In this document: positions 7,872 through 12,640 of the stretch, piece by piece
Numbering within the stretch: the first letter of the stretch is position 1
Layout: each line of letters starts with the position of its first letter
NCBI GenBank assembly: GCA_902478455.1
Contig: CABSLJ010000048.1
Coordinates: forward strand, 1-14,968
Direction of reading: 5' to 3'
Length of the DNA stretch: 14,968 bases
Source: an uncultured Oscillospiraceae bacterium
GTDB taxonomy: Bacteria > Bacillota > Clostridia > Oscillospirales > Acutalibacteraceae
The notes under the pieces: model-generated
Databases searched by the model: none
The model's input: the letters and a program-made list of their open reading frames with translations, nothing else
Told to the model about the DNA's origin: nothing
Translations under genes and position numbers: made by a program

Positions 7872-8022
7872 CGGTTGCCCCGGATTCAGATCGGAGCATG
7901 GTGCGGATGACCCGTTCCAGGATGATGCTCAGGCATTCCTCTGTTTTCTTGTGGTTCAGTTTGGCGATGTCTTCATAAATGCGGGACAAATCTTCGGACA
8001 ATTCAATCACATAGCTGCTCAT
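7849..8022 (-). CDS. 57-aa hypothetical protein, possible ribbon-helix-helix fold
   Basis: An ORF from ATG at 8022 to TAG at 7849-7851 encodes 57 aa. It starts MSSYVIELSEDLSRIYEDIA, continues with KLNHKKTEECLSIILERVI, and ends in GATEPPYSNE. AGAGG lies 8 nt upstream of the ATG, and a terminator hairpin overlaps the stop, so it has the layout of a real gene. A short strand-like N-terminus followed by two helices suits a ribbon-helix-helix or antitoxin-like protein, but this is inference from pattern only. The same hairpin ends its transcript before the Xre-type gene, which has its own -10 box. No family is recognised with confidence. Confidence 0.65.
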   Translation of the reverse strand: MSSYVIELSEDLSRIYEDIAKLNHKKTEECLSIILERVIRTMLRSESGATEPPYSNE

Positions 8023-8141
8023 CTTTTGTACCTCTCTTAGTCGATTGTTTGCTGTGATGGAGTGGCGCGTCTCTGTTTGGCGTTGTGGAGGTTTTTATTT
8101 TATTTGTTCAGGAGATGTAACCGCCATACCGGCGGGACGGC

Positions 8142-8300
8142 GGGCGAACGATGTTCGCCCCTACTTTCATCCCGGAAGCCGGTTGTAGGGGCGCACAGTG
8201 TGCGCCCGTGCGACTACCGGCAGACGGGAAGGCGGGCGAACGATGTTCGCCCCTACTTTTATCCCGGAAGCTAGTTGTAGGGGCGCACAGTGTGCGCCCG
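8142..8300. repeat. Palindromic GTAG repeat cluster 1 (two head-to-head pairs)
   Basis: Four units of about 24 bp. The - oriented ones (8142-8164, 8234-8256) have arms GGGCGAAC/GTTCGCCC and end in CTAC. The + oriented ones (8185-8208, 8277-8300) begin GTAG and have arms GGGCGCACA/TGTGCGCCC. Each -/+ pair faces inward across a 20-nt spacer containing ATCCCGGAAGC. The two pairs are about 92 bp apart and nearly identical. GTAG plus palindrome in inverted doublets resembles REP/REPIN elements. Confidence 0.85.
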
Positions 8301-8376
8301 TTTTGCTGCGCAGATTCCGCGCGCATTTGGACCGTCGCTTTGTCCGTTGGAGCAATTGGATCAAGTATTTTTTCAT
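8167..8376 (-). CDS. Hypothetical 69-aa ORF running into the repeat cluster
   Basis: An ATG at 8376 has a perfect AAGGAGGT 8 nt upstream and a good promoter further up. The first 26 residues, MKKYLIQLLQRTKRRSK onward, are very basic. The remaining 43 are encoded by the repeat cluster (TGAHCAPLQ, GANIVRPP), so the natural C-terminus seems to have been replaced by repeat sequence. The start codon is followed by six A residues; with one more A the frame would read MKKILDPIAPTDKATVQM, which looks more protein-like. A frameshift or slippage is therefore possible. Expression signals are convincing, the protein itself is not; it may be a truncated relic. Confidence 0.35.
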   Translation of the reverse strand: MKKYLIQLLQRTKRRSKCARNLRSKTGAHCAPLQLASGIKVGANIVRPPSRLPVVARAHTVRPYNRLPG

Positions 8377-8407
8377 TTGTGGTACCTCCTTAAAAACATT
8401 TGTATTT

Positions 8408-8451
8408 ATTATGGCCCTCATCTTTCCGTTTGTTAAGGGGATATAATCCCC
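8408..8451 (-). promoter_or_regulatory. Promoter with adjacent inverted repeat, upstream of the ORF at 8376
   Basis: On the - strand TTAACA (8431-8436) and CATAAT (8408-8413) are 17 nt apart. Directly upstream of the -35 box lies an inverted repeat, GGGGAT-ATA-ATCCCC (8437-8451), placed where an operator or activator site could be. Confidence 0.55.
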
Positions 8452-8668
8452 ATAGCGGTGTAAAGTTGGGGTTTATCAGAGTGGTGGATAATCACATAAA
8501 GCTTCTTGAAAACGATGGTATCATAATCTTTTATATATGTATGTAAAGTTCAGCATTACATTACGATTATAACAGATACAATGGTTAAGGGTATAGACTA
8601 TTGCGTTAGATAACGTATACATAAGTGATGCGGATAGAAGGGTTATCCAACTAAAGTCTTTTTAATTT
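8452..8668. other. AT-rich stretch without a recognised gene
   Basis: No plausible ORF with a ribosome-binding site was found on either strand. It contains the short hairpin repeat at 8537-8560. GGGTTTATCAGA near 8469-8480 recurs inverted at 8851-8862. Its base composition contrasts sharply with the GC-rich flanks, suggesting acquired or decaying DNA. Confidence 0.5.
8537..8560. repeat. Short hairpin-forming repeat, copy 1
   Basis: ATGTATGTAAAG-TT-CAGC-A-TTACA; it matches 9298-9321 at 21 of 24 positions. The TGTAA/TTACA ends can pair. Confidence 0.5.
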
Positions 8669-8824
8669 GTAGGGGCGCACAGCGTGCGCCCGCGTGTCTA
8701 TCACCAGGCAGGCGGGAAGGCGTGCGAACGATGTTCGCCCCTACATCCATCCCGGGAGCCGACGGTAGGGGCGCACACTGTGCGCCCGTAGGTTTTCCAG
8801 CAGATGGGAAGGTGGGCGAACGAT
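8669..8824. repeat. Palindromic GTAG repeat cluster 2
   Basis: Units: + at 8669-8692, - at 8722-8744 (one arm changed to GTGCGAAC), + at 8765-8788, and a truncated - unit at 8814-8824 that stops after one arm. The first 46 bp from 8664 to 8709 recur at 9356-9401 with one mismatch, so the abrB-like gene lies between direct repeats. Confidence 0.85.
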
Positions 8825-8878
8825 TTACCCCCAAAAATATATTTTCAGTATCTGATAAACCCATTCCATAGATTTCAT

Positions 8879-8937
8879 TTGATTTTTCTTTGGCAGTTGC
8901 ATATAATATAAGTAGGGAAATCCTTACTTTCCATACT
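8879..8937 (+). promoter_or_regulatory. Promoter and candidate operator of the AbrB-type gene
   Basis: TTGATT (8879-8884) and TATAAT (8902-8907) are 17 nt apart. Between the predicted start and the ribosome-binding site lies an inverted repeat, AGTAGGGAAA (8911-8920) with TTTCCATACT (8928-8937), 9 of 10 paired. It suits autoregulation by the encoded DNA-binding protein. Confidence 0.7.
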
Positions 8938-8953
8938 TAAGGAGGTGAAAGAT

Positions 8954-9223
8954 ATGTTCACAAACGCTTTTGTTGACAACGCAAAGGTCATGGCAAAAGG
9001 GCAGGTCACAATCCCAAAAGATGTCCGTGAAGTGCTTGGCGTGGCAAGTGGGGACCGTATTTCTTTTATTGTGGAGGGCGGCACGGTCCGTATTGTTAAT
9101 TCGGCTGTCTATGCCATGCAGATGCTTCAGGGGGAAATGGCAGGCGAAGCGGAACGGGCCGGTCTTACATCTGACGATGATGTTATGGCGCTTGTAAAAG
9201 AATTGAGGAATGAGATGGATTAG
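8954..9223 (+). CDS. AbrB/MazE/SpoVT-type DNA-binding protein, antitoxin-like
   Basis: An 89-aa protein with a swapped-hairpin AbrB domain at about residues 10-50: AKGQVTIPKDVREVLGV, then GDRISFIVEGGTVRIVN. A helical C-terminal half follows (MLQGEMAGEAERAGLTSDDD and VMALVKELRNEMD), which in this family typically binds a PIN-domain VapC-type toxin encoded just downstream. Here no toxin follows: the next 130 bp hold a hairpin and then a repeat cluster. The ATG at 8954 is chosen because AAGGAGG ends 8 nt before it; a GTG at 8945 lies within the ribosome-binding site. The gene has its own strong promoter and is bounded by direct repeats. It is an orphan antitoxin or a free-standing regulator. Confidence 0.85.
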   Translation: MFTNAFVDNAKVMAKGQVTIPKDVREVLGVASGDRISFIVEGGTVRIVNSAVYAMQMLQGEMAGEAERAGLTSDDDVMALVKELRNEMD

Positions 9224-9247
9224 AAATAGCTTTGTACGGCAAGACCC

Positions 9248-9282
9248 ATGCCGTGAATAATTTTTTCCTTTATTCATGGTAT
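9248..9282 (+). terminator. Hairpin downstream of the AbrB-type gene
   Basis: ATGCCGTGAATAA (9248-9260) pairs with TTATTCATGGTAT (9270-9282) with two G-U pairs, 13 bp in all. There is no T-run after it but the loop is T-rich, so it could be a weak terminator. Confidence 0.45.
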
Positions 9283-9297
9283 CACGTTGTTTCGCCC

Positions 9298-9321
9298 ATG
9301 TATGTAAAGCGCAGCTTTACA
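9298..9321. repeat. Short hairpin-forming repeat, copy 2
   Basis: Second copy of the 8537-8560 repeat. Here TGTAAAG and CTTTACA form a perfect 7-bp stem around CGCAG (9303-9321). Confidence 0.55.
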
Positions 9322-9360
9322 AAATAAAGATTTATTGTAAGGAATAACAATATCGAATTT

Positions 9361-9458
9361 GTAGGGGCGCACAGCGTGCGCCCGCGCGTCTATCACCAGG
9401 CGGGCGAACGGTGTTTGTCCCTACTTTCATCCCGGAAGCAGGTTGTAGGGGTGGCTCC
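9361..9458. repeat. Palindromic GTAG repeat cluster 3, partly degenerate
   Basis: An intact + unit at 9361-9384 is followed by a decayed - unit at 9402-9424 (GGGCGAACGGTGTTTGTCCC) and a truncated + unit at 9445-9458. The ATCCCGGAAGC spacer is kept between the last two. Confidence 0.8.
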
Positions 9459-9487
9459 TGATTGTAATGACGATATAATGACAAATG

Positions 9488-9516
9488 TTGATTTTTTCAT
9501 TGTGATTGCGTATAAT
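9488..9516 (+). promoter_or_regulatory. Promoter of the 43-aa gene
   Basis: TTGATT (9488-9493) and TATAAT (9511-9516) are 17 nt apart. A similar TATAAT-GACAAA string occurs at about 9474 and again, with two extra bases, at 9511, a possible operator pair. Confidence 0.7.
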
Positions 9517-9544
9517 ATGACAAAAAGTATAGGGGGTAATCGCT

Positions 9545-9676
9545 GTGGAACGGGCAGTCAACATCGATCCATTTTATTCTAGAGAAAATATTCATTATTT
9601 AGAAAAAATTGCGCTGGACGTTGCACAGGGAGAGGCGCATTTTGACGAGCACGAATTACTAGAAGAGAATGAGTAA
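9545..9676 (+). CDS. 43-aa antitoxin-like peptide (resembles the toxin-binding tail of Phd/RelB-type antitoxins)
   Basis: GTG at 9545 to TAA at 9674-9676 encodes 43 residues: MERAVNIDPFYSRENIHYLE, then KIALDVAQGEAHFDEHELLE and ENE. An AGGGGG sits 8 nt before the start and a strong promoter lies about 30 bp further up. The PFYS-x-N-x2-YL pattern followed by an acidic HELLE tail resembles the C-terminal toxin-neutralising segment of type II antitoxins paired with RelE/YoeB toxins. The usual N-terminal DNA-binding domain is missing, and no toxin ORF follows; 70 bp later comes a hairpin. It may be a minimal antidote peptide, a trimmed relic or a protein of another role. The similarity is from memory of the family, not from a search. 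Confidence 0.6.
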   Translation: MERAVNIDPFYSRENIHYLEKIALDVAQGEAHFDEHELLEENE

Positions 9677-9740
9677 GGCGGCTTAAAATCGTATTTAAAA
9701 TATGTCAAAGCGGTTCTGTGATCTAACGACTATATAAATA

Positions 9741-9778
9741 GTGAACAGTGGATTATGGCTGCCATAATCCACTTTCAC
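9741..9778. terminator. Strong hairpin between convergent small genes
   Basis: A perfect 12-bp stem, AGTGGATTATGG (9747-9758) with CCATAATCCACT (9762-9773), has a 3-nt loop; an outer GTG/CAC adds three pairs. It lies between the ends of the + strand 43-aa gene and the - strand gene at 9865, as a bidirectional terminator would. T-runs are short. Confidence 0.55.
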
Positions 9779-9864
9779 AAAATTTTTGAATAAGGCGAGT
9801 ATTAATAAAGAGCAAGCTGTACTCTTCTTATTCGTTTTTATGTTTTCAGGGCATAAATTCTGTC

Positions 9865-10026
9865 TCAGCGTAAATACTTATCCGTCTCCTGCTCTTGGTG
9901 TTCTGCCCAGTCCCACAGGATTTGTACAATCAGGGCGTTTTTTGCAATTCTCTGCTTTCTGGCTTTCTGAGTTAGCCATGCGTCTAAATCATAGGGAACC
10001 CGCAACCCGAGCTTCAGGTGCTCCAT
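9865..10026 (-). CDS. Arc-like ribbon-helix-helix protein, antitoxin-like
   Basis: A 53-aa protein from ATG at 10026, with AGGAGG 7-8 nt upstream. LKLGLRVPYDLDAWLTQ looks like the DNA-contacting strand plus first helix, and KARKQRIAKNALIVQIL the turn and second helix of an Arc/MetJ-type ribbon-helix-helix. The tail WDWAEHQEQETDKYLR is charged. The frame stays open ten codons upstream (10056), but the upstream codons overlap the operator region. It has a perfect consensus promoter with repeated operator-like sites, as expected for an autorepressor. Nothing resembling a toxin is encoded downstream; a hairpin terminator follows. A second protein of the same type is divergent from it. Confidence 0.75.
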   Translation of the reverse strand: MEHLKLGLRVPYDLDAWLTQKARKQRIAKNALIVQILWDWAEHQEQETDKYLR

Positions 10027-10041
10027 ATATTCACCTCCTTT

Positions 10042-10096
10042 TAGGTGGTTGTCCACCTGATGTCATTATTATAGGTGGTTGTCGTTTAGCTGTCAA
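10042..10096 (-). promoter_or_regulatory. Consensus promoter with two operator repeats for the Arc-like gene
   Basis: On the - strand TTGACA (10091-10096) and TATAAT (10068-10073) are exactly 17 nt apart, a perfect sigma-70 consensus. The 12-mer GACAACCACCTA occurs in the spacer (10072-10083) and again downstream of the -10 box (10042-10053), 30 bp apart or about three helical turns. The second copy also forms the inverted repeat AGGTGG-ACAA-CCACCT. This is the layout of sites for cooperative ribbon-helix-helix repressors. Confidence 0.8.
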
Positions 10097-10154
10097 TAGT
10101 TTTTGGAAATATTTTTGGATGCTTTATGGTGTCATTATAAAGGAGGTCAATGCT

Positions 10155-10364
10155 ATGCCCAATGCGCCACATAAAAACCCACATTTTGCATTGCGTATTC
10201 CACCAGAAACAATGAATAAACTAAAATTCATTGCAGCTGGCAATGGGCGCTCTGCTAACAAGGAAATTGAACAGCTTATCTTAAAGCACATTGCAACATG
10301 GGAGAAGGATCATGGTCCTATCCTATTTGATGACAATGGCGTTCCTCAGCCAAGATCAAAATGA
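10155..10364 (+). CDS. Second Arc-like ribbon-helix-helix protein
   Basis: A 69-aa protein from ATG at 10155, preceded by AGGAGG (10141-10146) at 8 nt. HFALRIPPETMNKLKFIA and AGNGRSANKEIEQLILKHI match an Arc-type ribbon-helix-helix: a basic strand, two helices and an SxNKEIEQLI second-helix signature. The tail WEKDHGPILFDDNGVPQPRS is unlike the first Arc-like protein. The two genes are divergent and could share control through the 10042-10083 sites. No toxin follows; after the stop come 45 bp and a degenerate repeat. A longer reading of this frame from 9786 is not credible, since it is antisense to the first Arc-like gene. Confidence 0.75.
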   Translation: MPNAPHKNPHFALRIPPETMNKLKFIAAGNGRSANKEIEQLILKHIATWEKDHGPILFDDNGVPQPRSK

Positions 10365-10409
10365 GTCTAAAGCCTAATTTTTCGCCTGATCTTAATCTTA
10401 TTATGAGGC

Positions 10410-10470
10410 GGGCGAACGGTGTTTGTCCCCACGTTTCTCCCGGAAGTCGGCGGCCGAGGCGGCTCCGCCC
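10410..10470. repeat. Degenerate palindromic repeat pair, cluster 4
   Basis: A decayed - unit (10410-10432, GGGCGAACGGTGTTTGTCCC) is followed by the CTCCCGGAAGTCGG spacer and a GC-rich remnant (GGCGGCTCCGCCC). It resembles the last pair of cluster 3 and ends exactly where the next promoter's -35 box begins. Confidence 0.65.
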
Positions 10471-10499
10471 TTGACATCCGCCCCGGCGCGTGCTACACT
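10471..10499 (+). promoter_or_regulatory. Promoter of the T-box-iorA-iorB-paaK operon
   Basis: A perfect TTGACA (10471-10476) and TACACT (10494-10499) are 17 nt apart. The predicted start, near 10506, gives a leader of about 340 nt before iorA. Confidence 0.8.
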
Positions 10500-10530
10500 A
10501 AACATTAATCCCAATACAGCAAACCTATGA

Positions 10531-10789
10531 GGCGAGAGTAAAACCCGCAGCGCGCGCGCAGAGAGTCCGGGGGGCTGGGAGCCGGGCGGCAATCGGGCGG
10601 GGCAAATGGGTCGCCGAGGGTGCAAAGGAACGGCGCTTGCGCGCCCAGTATTTCGCAACGTGTTGTGCGCGTTAGAGCACAGGGGCTTTTTAAGAGAGCC
10701 CTTTCAGAGGTGGGCCGCCTTTGGGCGGTCAATCAAGGTGGTACCGCAGGTTCGAGCCTGTCCTTGGCGTTCCAGGGGCAGGCTTTTTT
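10531..10789 (+). promoter_or_regulatory. T-box riboswitch, specifier TGG (tryptophan)
   Basis: The leader senses uncharged tRNA and then favours an antiterminator. Stem I base GGCGA (10531-10535) pairs with TCGCC (10611-10615). The next helix, CCCGC (10544-10548), pairs with GCGGG (10597-10601). Between them the 5' side carries the AGTA motif and the 3' side reads GCAAA-TGG-G, placing TGG (10607-10609) at the specifier position, by analogy with glyQS where GGC is followed by one purine. AGAGAG and GGCTGGGAG match distal stem I motifs. The T-box core AAGGTGGTACCGC is at 10735-10747. The antiterminator is CAAGG, bulge TGGTACC, GCAGG with CCTGT and CCTTG. The UGGU bulge would pair best with discriminator A, whereas bacterial tRNA-Trp usually has G, so a G-U pair is needed. 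Confidence 0.88.
10756..10789 (+). terminator. Regulated terminator of the T-box leader
   Basis: GCCTGTCCTTGG (10756-10767) pairs with CCAGGGGCAGGC (10772-10783) through 12 pairs including G-U, with a CGTT loop, followed by six T. Its left arm contains the 3' strand of the antiterminator, so the two structures exclude each other. Confidence 0.9.
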
Positions 10790-10846
10790 GTGTTGATTTC
10801 CGCCCGCCTGCCGGGCGGAGCTTTCAGGGGAAAGGATGCAAGCAAG

Positions 10847-12628
10847 ATGAAAAAATTGTTGATGGGAAACGAGGCCATCGGCCTTTCGGCCATCCGGTCG
10901 GGCGTCAATCTGGTGTGCGGGTACCCCGGCACGCCGTCTACCGAGGTGCTCGAGACGGTCGCCAAGCACAATCCGGGGGATATCCACGTCGAATGGTCGG
11001 TCAATGAGAAGGTCGCCATGGAGGTGGGCGCGGGCGCGGCCTACAGCGGCGCGCGCGTCATGGTCACGATGAAGCAGGTCGGCCTCAACGTCGCCAGCGA
11101 CCCGCTCATGAGCCTGGTCTATATCGGCGTAAAAGGCGGCATGATCCTTCTGGTGGCAGACGACCCCGGCCCAATCTCCTCCCAGACCGAGCAGGACACC
11201 CGCCGCTTCGCCCAGTTTGCCAAGCTGCCGGTATTCGACCCGAGCACGCCGGAGGAGGCCTACCACATGGTGCCCGCCGCCTTCGAGCTCTCCGAGCGGA
11301 TGGGGATTCCGGTCATCCTGCGGCCGACGACGCGCATCTGCCACGCCTGCGCGACGATTGATATAACTGATGAGCGCATCGAGCCTCCTGCCGAGGGCTT
11401 TCAGAAGGACAGCCGCTGGGTCATCTTCCCGCGCCTTTCCTATCAGAATCATTTAAAGCTAGACCGCACGGAGCGCGCCTTGCAGGAGGAGTTTTGCGCT
11501 TCGCCCTTTAACAAAATCAGCGGCTCGGGTCGCATGGGCGTCGTCGCCACCGGCGTGACCCACGCCTACGCCGCCGAGGCCGTCGCCCGTCTCGGCGCGG
11601 AAGTCAAGCTCCTAAAGATCGGGACGCCCCATCCCTTCCCGTTTGCCCTCGCGCGGACATTTTTAGAGAGCGTGGACGCCGTGCTCGTGCTCGAGGAGCT
11701 CGATTCGGTCGTGGAGGACAACCTCTACCACATCGCCGGAGAGAAGGGCCTTCCCATTCACGGCAGAAGGGACGGCTTTACGAACATCGCCGGGGAGTAC
11801 GGCGTGGAGCTGTGCGAAAAGTGGATCGCCTCCTTCCTGGGACTGGAGCGCAGCACGCCTGACGCGCCCGAGTTGCCCGCGCTGCCCGGCCGCCCGCCGG
11901 TGCTGTGCGCCGGCTGCCCCCACCGCGCCTCCTTCTACAGCGTCAAACAGGCCATGAAGGGCAAAAAGGCCGTTTTCTCGGGGGACATCGGCTGCTATAC
12001 CCTCGGCAACGCCCAACCGCTCGACATGGTGGACACCTGCCTGTGCATGGGGGCCTGCATCACCATCGCCCAGGGCATCCACAACGTGGAGCCGGACACC
12101 AAGAATTTCGCCTTTGTGGGGGACTCCACCTTCTTCCATACCGGCATTCCCGGCGTGATCAACGCCGTCTACAATCAGACCGACATCACCATCATCGTGC
12201 TTGACAACAGCACCACCGCCATGACCGGCCATCAGCCCCACCCCGGCACCGGGAAAACCATGATGGGGGAAATCTCTCAGAAAATCGACATCGCCGGGAT
12301 TCTGAAGGCCTGCGGCGTCGGCTTTGTGGAGAAGGCCAACCCGCTTGATCTGAAAAACGCCGTCGACGTTGTCAAGCGCGCCGCCGACCACCCGGGCGTT
12401 TCGGCCGTCATCTTTGAAGCCCCCTGTATCGCCCTCTTTAAGCCGGACACCATCCATGAAATCAACGCTTCCTGCATCCAGTGCAGGAAGTGCATCCGTG
12501 AAATCGGCTGCCCCGCCCTTTCGGTCAAGGACGGGAAGGTCGCAATAGACGACTCCCTCTGCTACGGCTGCGGCCTGTGCGCCCAGATTTGCCCGGTGGG
12601 AGCCATTGAAGCGAAGAAGAGCGTGTAG
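10847..12628 (+). CDS. iorA: Indolepyruvate ferredoxin oxidoreductase, alpha subunit
   Basis: IorA interconverts aryl pyruvates and aryl-acetyl-CoA plus CO2 with ferredoxin, using thiamine diphosphate. The 593-aa protein starts MKKLLMGNEAIGLSAIRSGV and has the pyrimidine-side segment GYPGTPSTEVLE. It also has LCAGCPHRASFYSVK, a diphosphate-binding GDSTFFHTG segment with downstream Asn, and GHQPHPGTG. A C-terminal ferredoxin domain has Cys543, 546, 549 and 555-Pro plus Cys572, 575, 578 and 582-Pro, consistent with two [4Fe-4S] clusters. The ATG at 10847 has AAAGGA about 10 nt upstream; the frame is open further up but runs into the T-box terminator. It is the first gene of an operon with iorB and paaK. 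Tryptophan control suggests it may run in the reductive, indolepyruvate-forming direction (inference). Confidence 0.95.
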   Translation: MKKLLMGNEAIGLSAIRSGVNLVCGYPGTPSTEVLETVAKHNPGDIHVEWSVNEKVAMEVGAGAAYSGARVMVTMKQVGLNVASDPLMSLVYIGVKGGMILLVADDPGPISSQTEQDTRRFAQFAKLPVFDPSTPEEAYHMVPAAFELSERMGIPVILRPTTRICHACATIDITDERIEPPAEGFQKDSRWVIFPRLSYQNHLKLDRTERALQEEFCASPFNKISGSGRMGVVATGVTHAYAAEAVARLGAEVKLLKIGTPHPFPFALARTFLESVDAVLVLEELDSVVEDNLYHIAGEKGLPIHGRRDGFTNIAGEYGVELCEKWIASFLGLERSTPDAPELPALPGRPPVLCAGCPHRASFYSVKQAMKGKKAVFSGDIGCYTLGNAQPLDMVDTCLCMGACITIAQGIHNVEPDTKNFAFVGDSTFFHTGIPGVINAVYNQTDITIIVLDNSTTAMTGHQPHPGTGKTMMGEISQKIDIAGILKACGVGFVEKANPLDLKNAVDVVKRAADHPGVSAVIFEAPCIALFKPDTIHEINASCIQCRKCIREIGCPALSVKDGKVAIDDSLCYGCGLCAQICPVGAIEAKKSV

Positions 12629-12640
12629 GGAGGGGGAAAG

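Noticed and set aside
8062..8393. + strand ORFs through the repeat cluster
   Set aside because: They consist mostly of translated repeat units and lack a suitable ribosome-binding site.
8142..8824. CRISPR array
   Set aside because: Units alternate in orientation, spacing is irregular and spacers between pairs are conserved rather than unique; no cas genes are present.
8643..8864. - strand ORF across repeat cluster 2
   Set aside because: It is made almost entirely of translated repeats, with no start signal.
9786..10154. N-terminal extension of the second Arc-like protein
   Set aside because: This stretch is antisense to the first Arc-like gene and its operators; the AGGAGG before ATG 10155 defines the true start.
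10721..10846. Longer iorA start
   Set aside because: These codons lie in the T-box antiterminator and terminator; family homology begins at the ATG at 10847.
11663..12457. - strand ORF (264 aa) opposite iorA
   Set aside because: It is an antisense shadow of iorA, whose own domains and motifs are clear.
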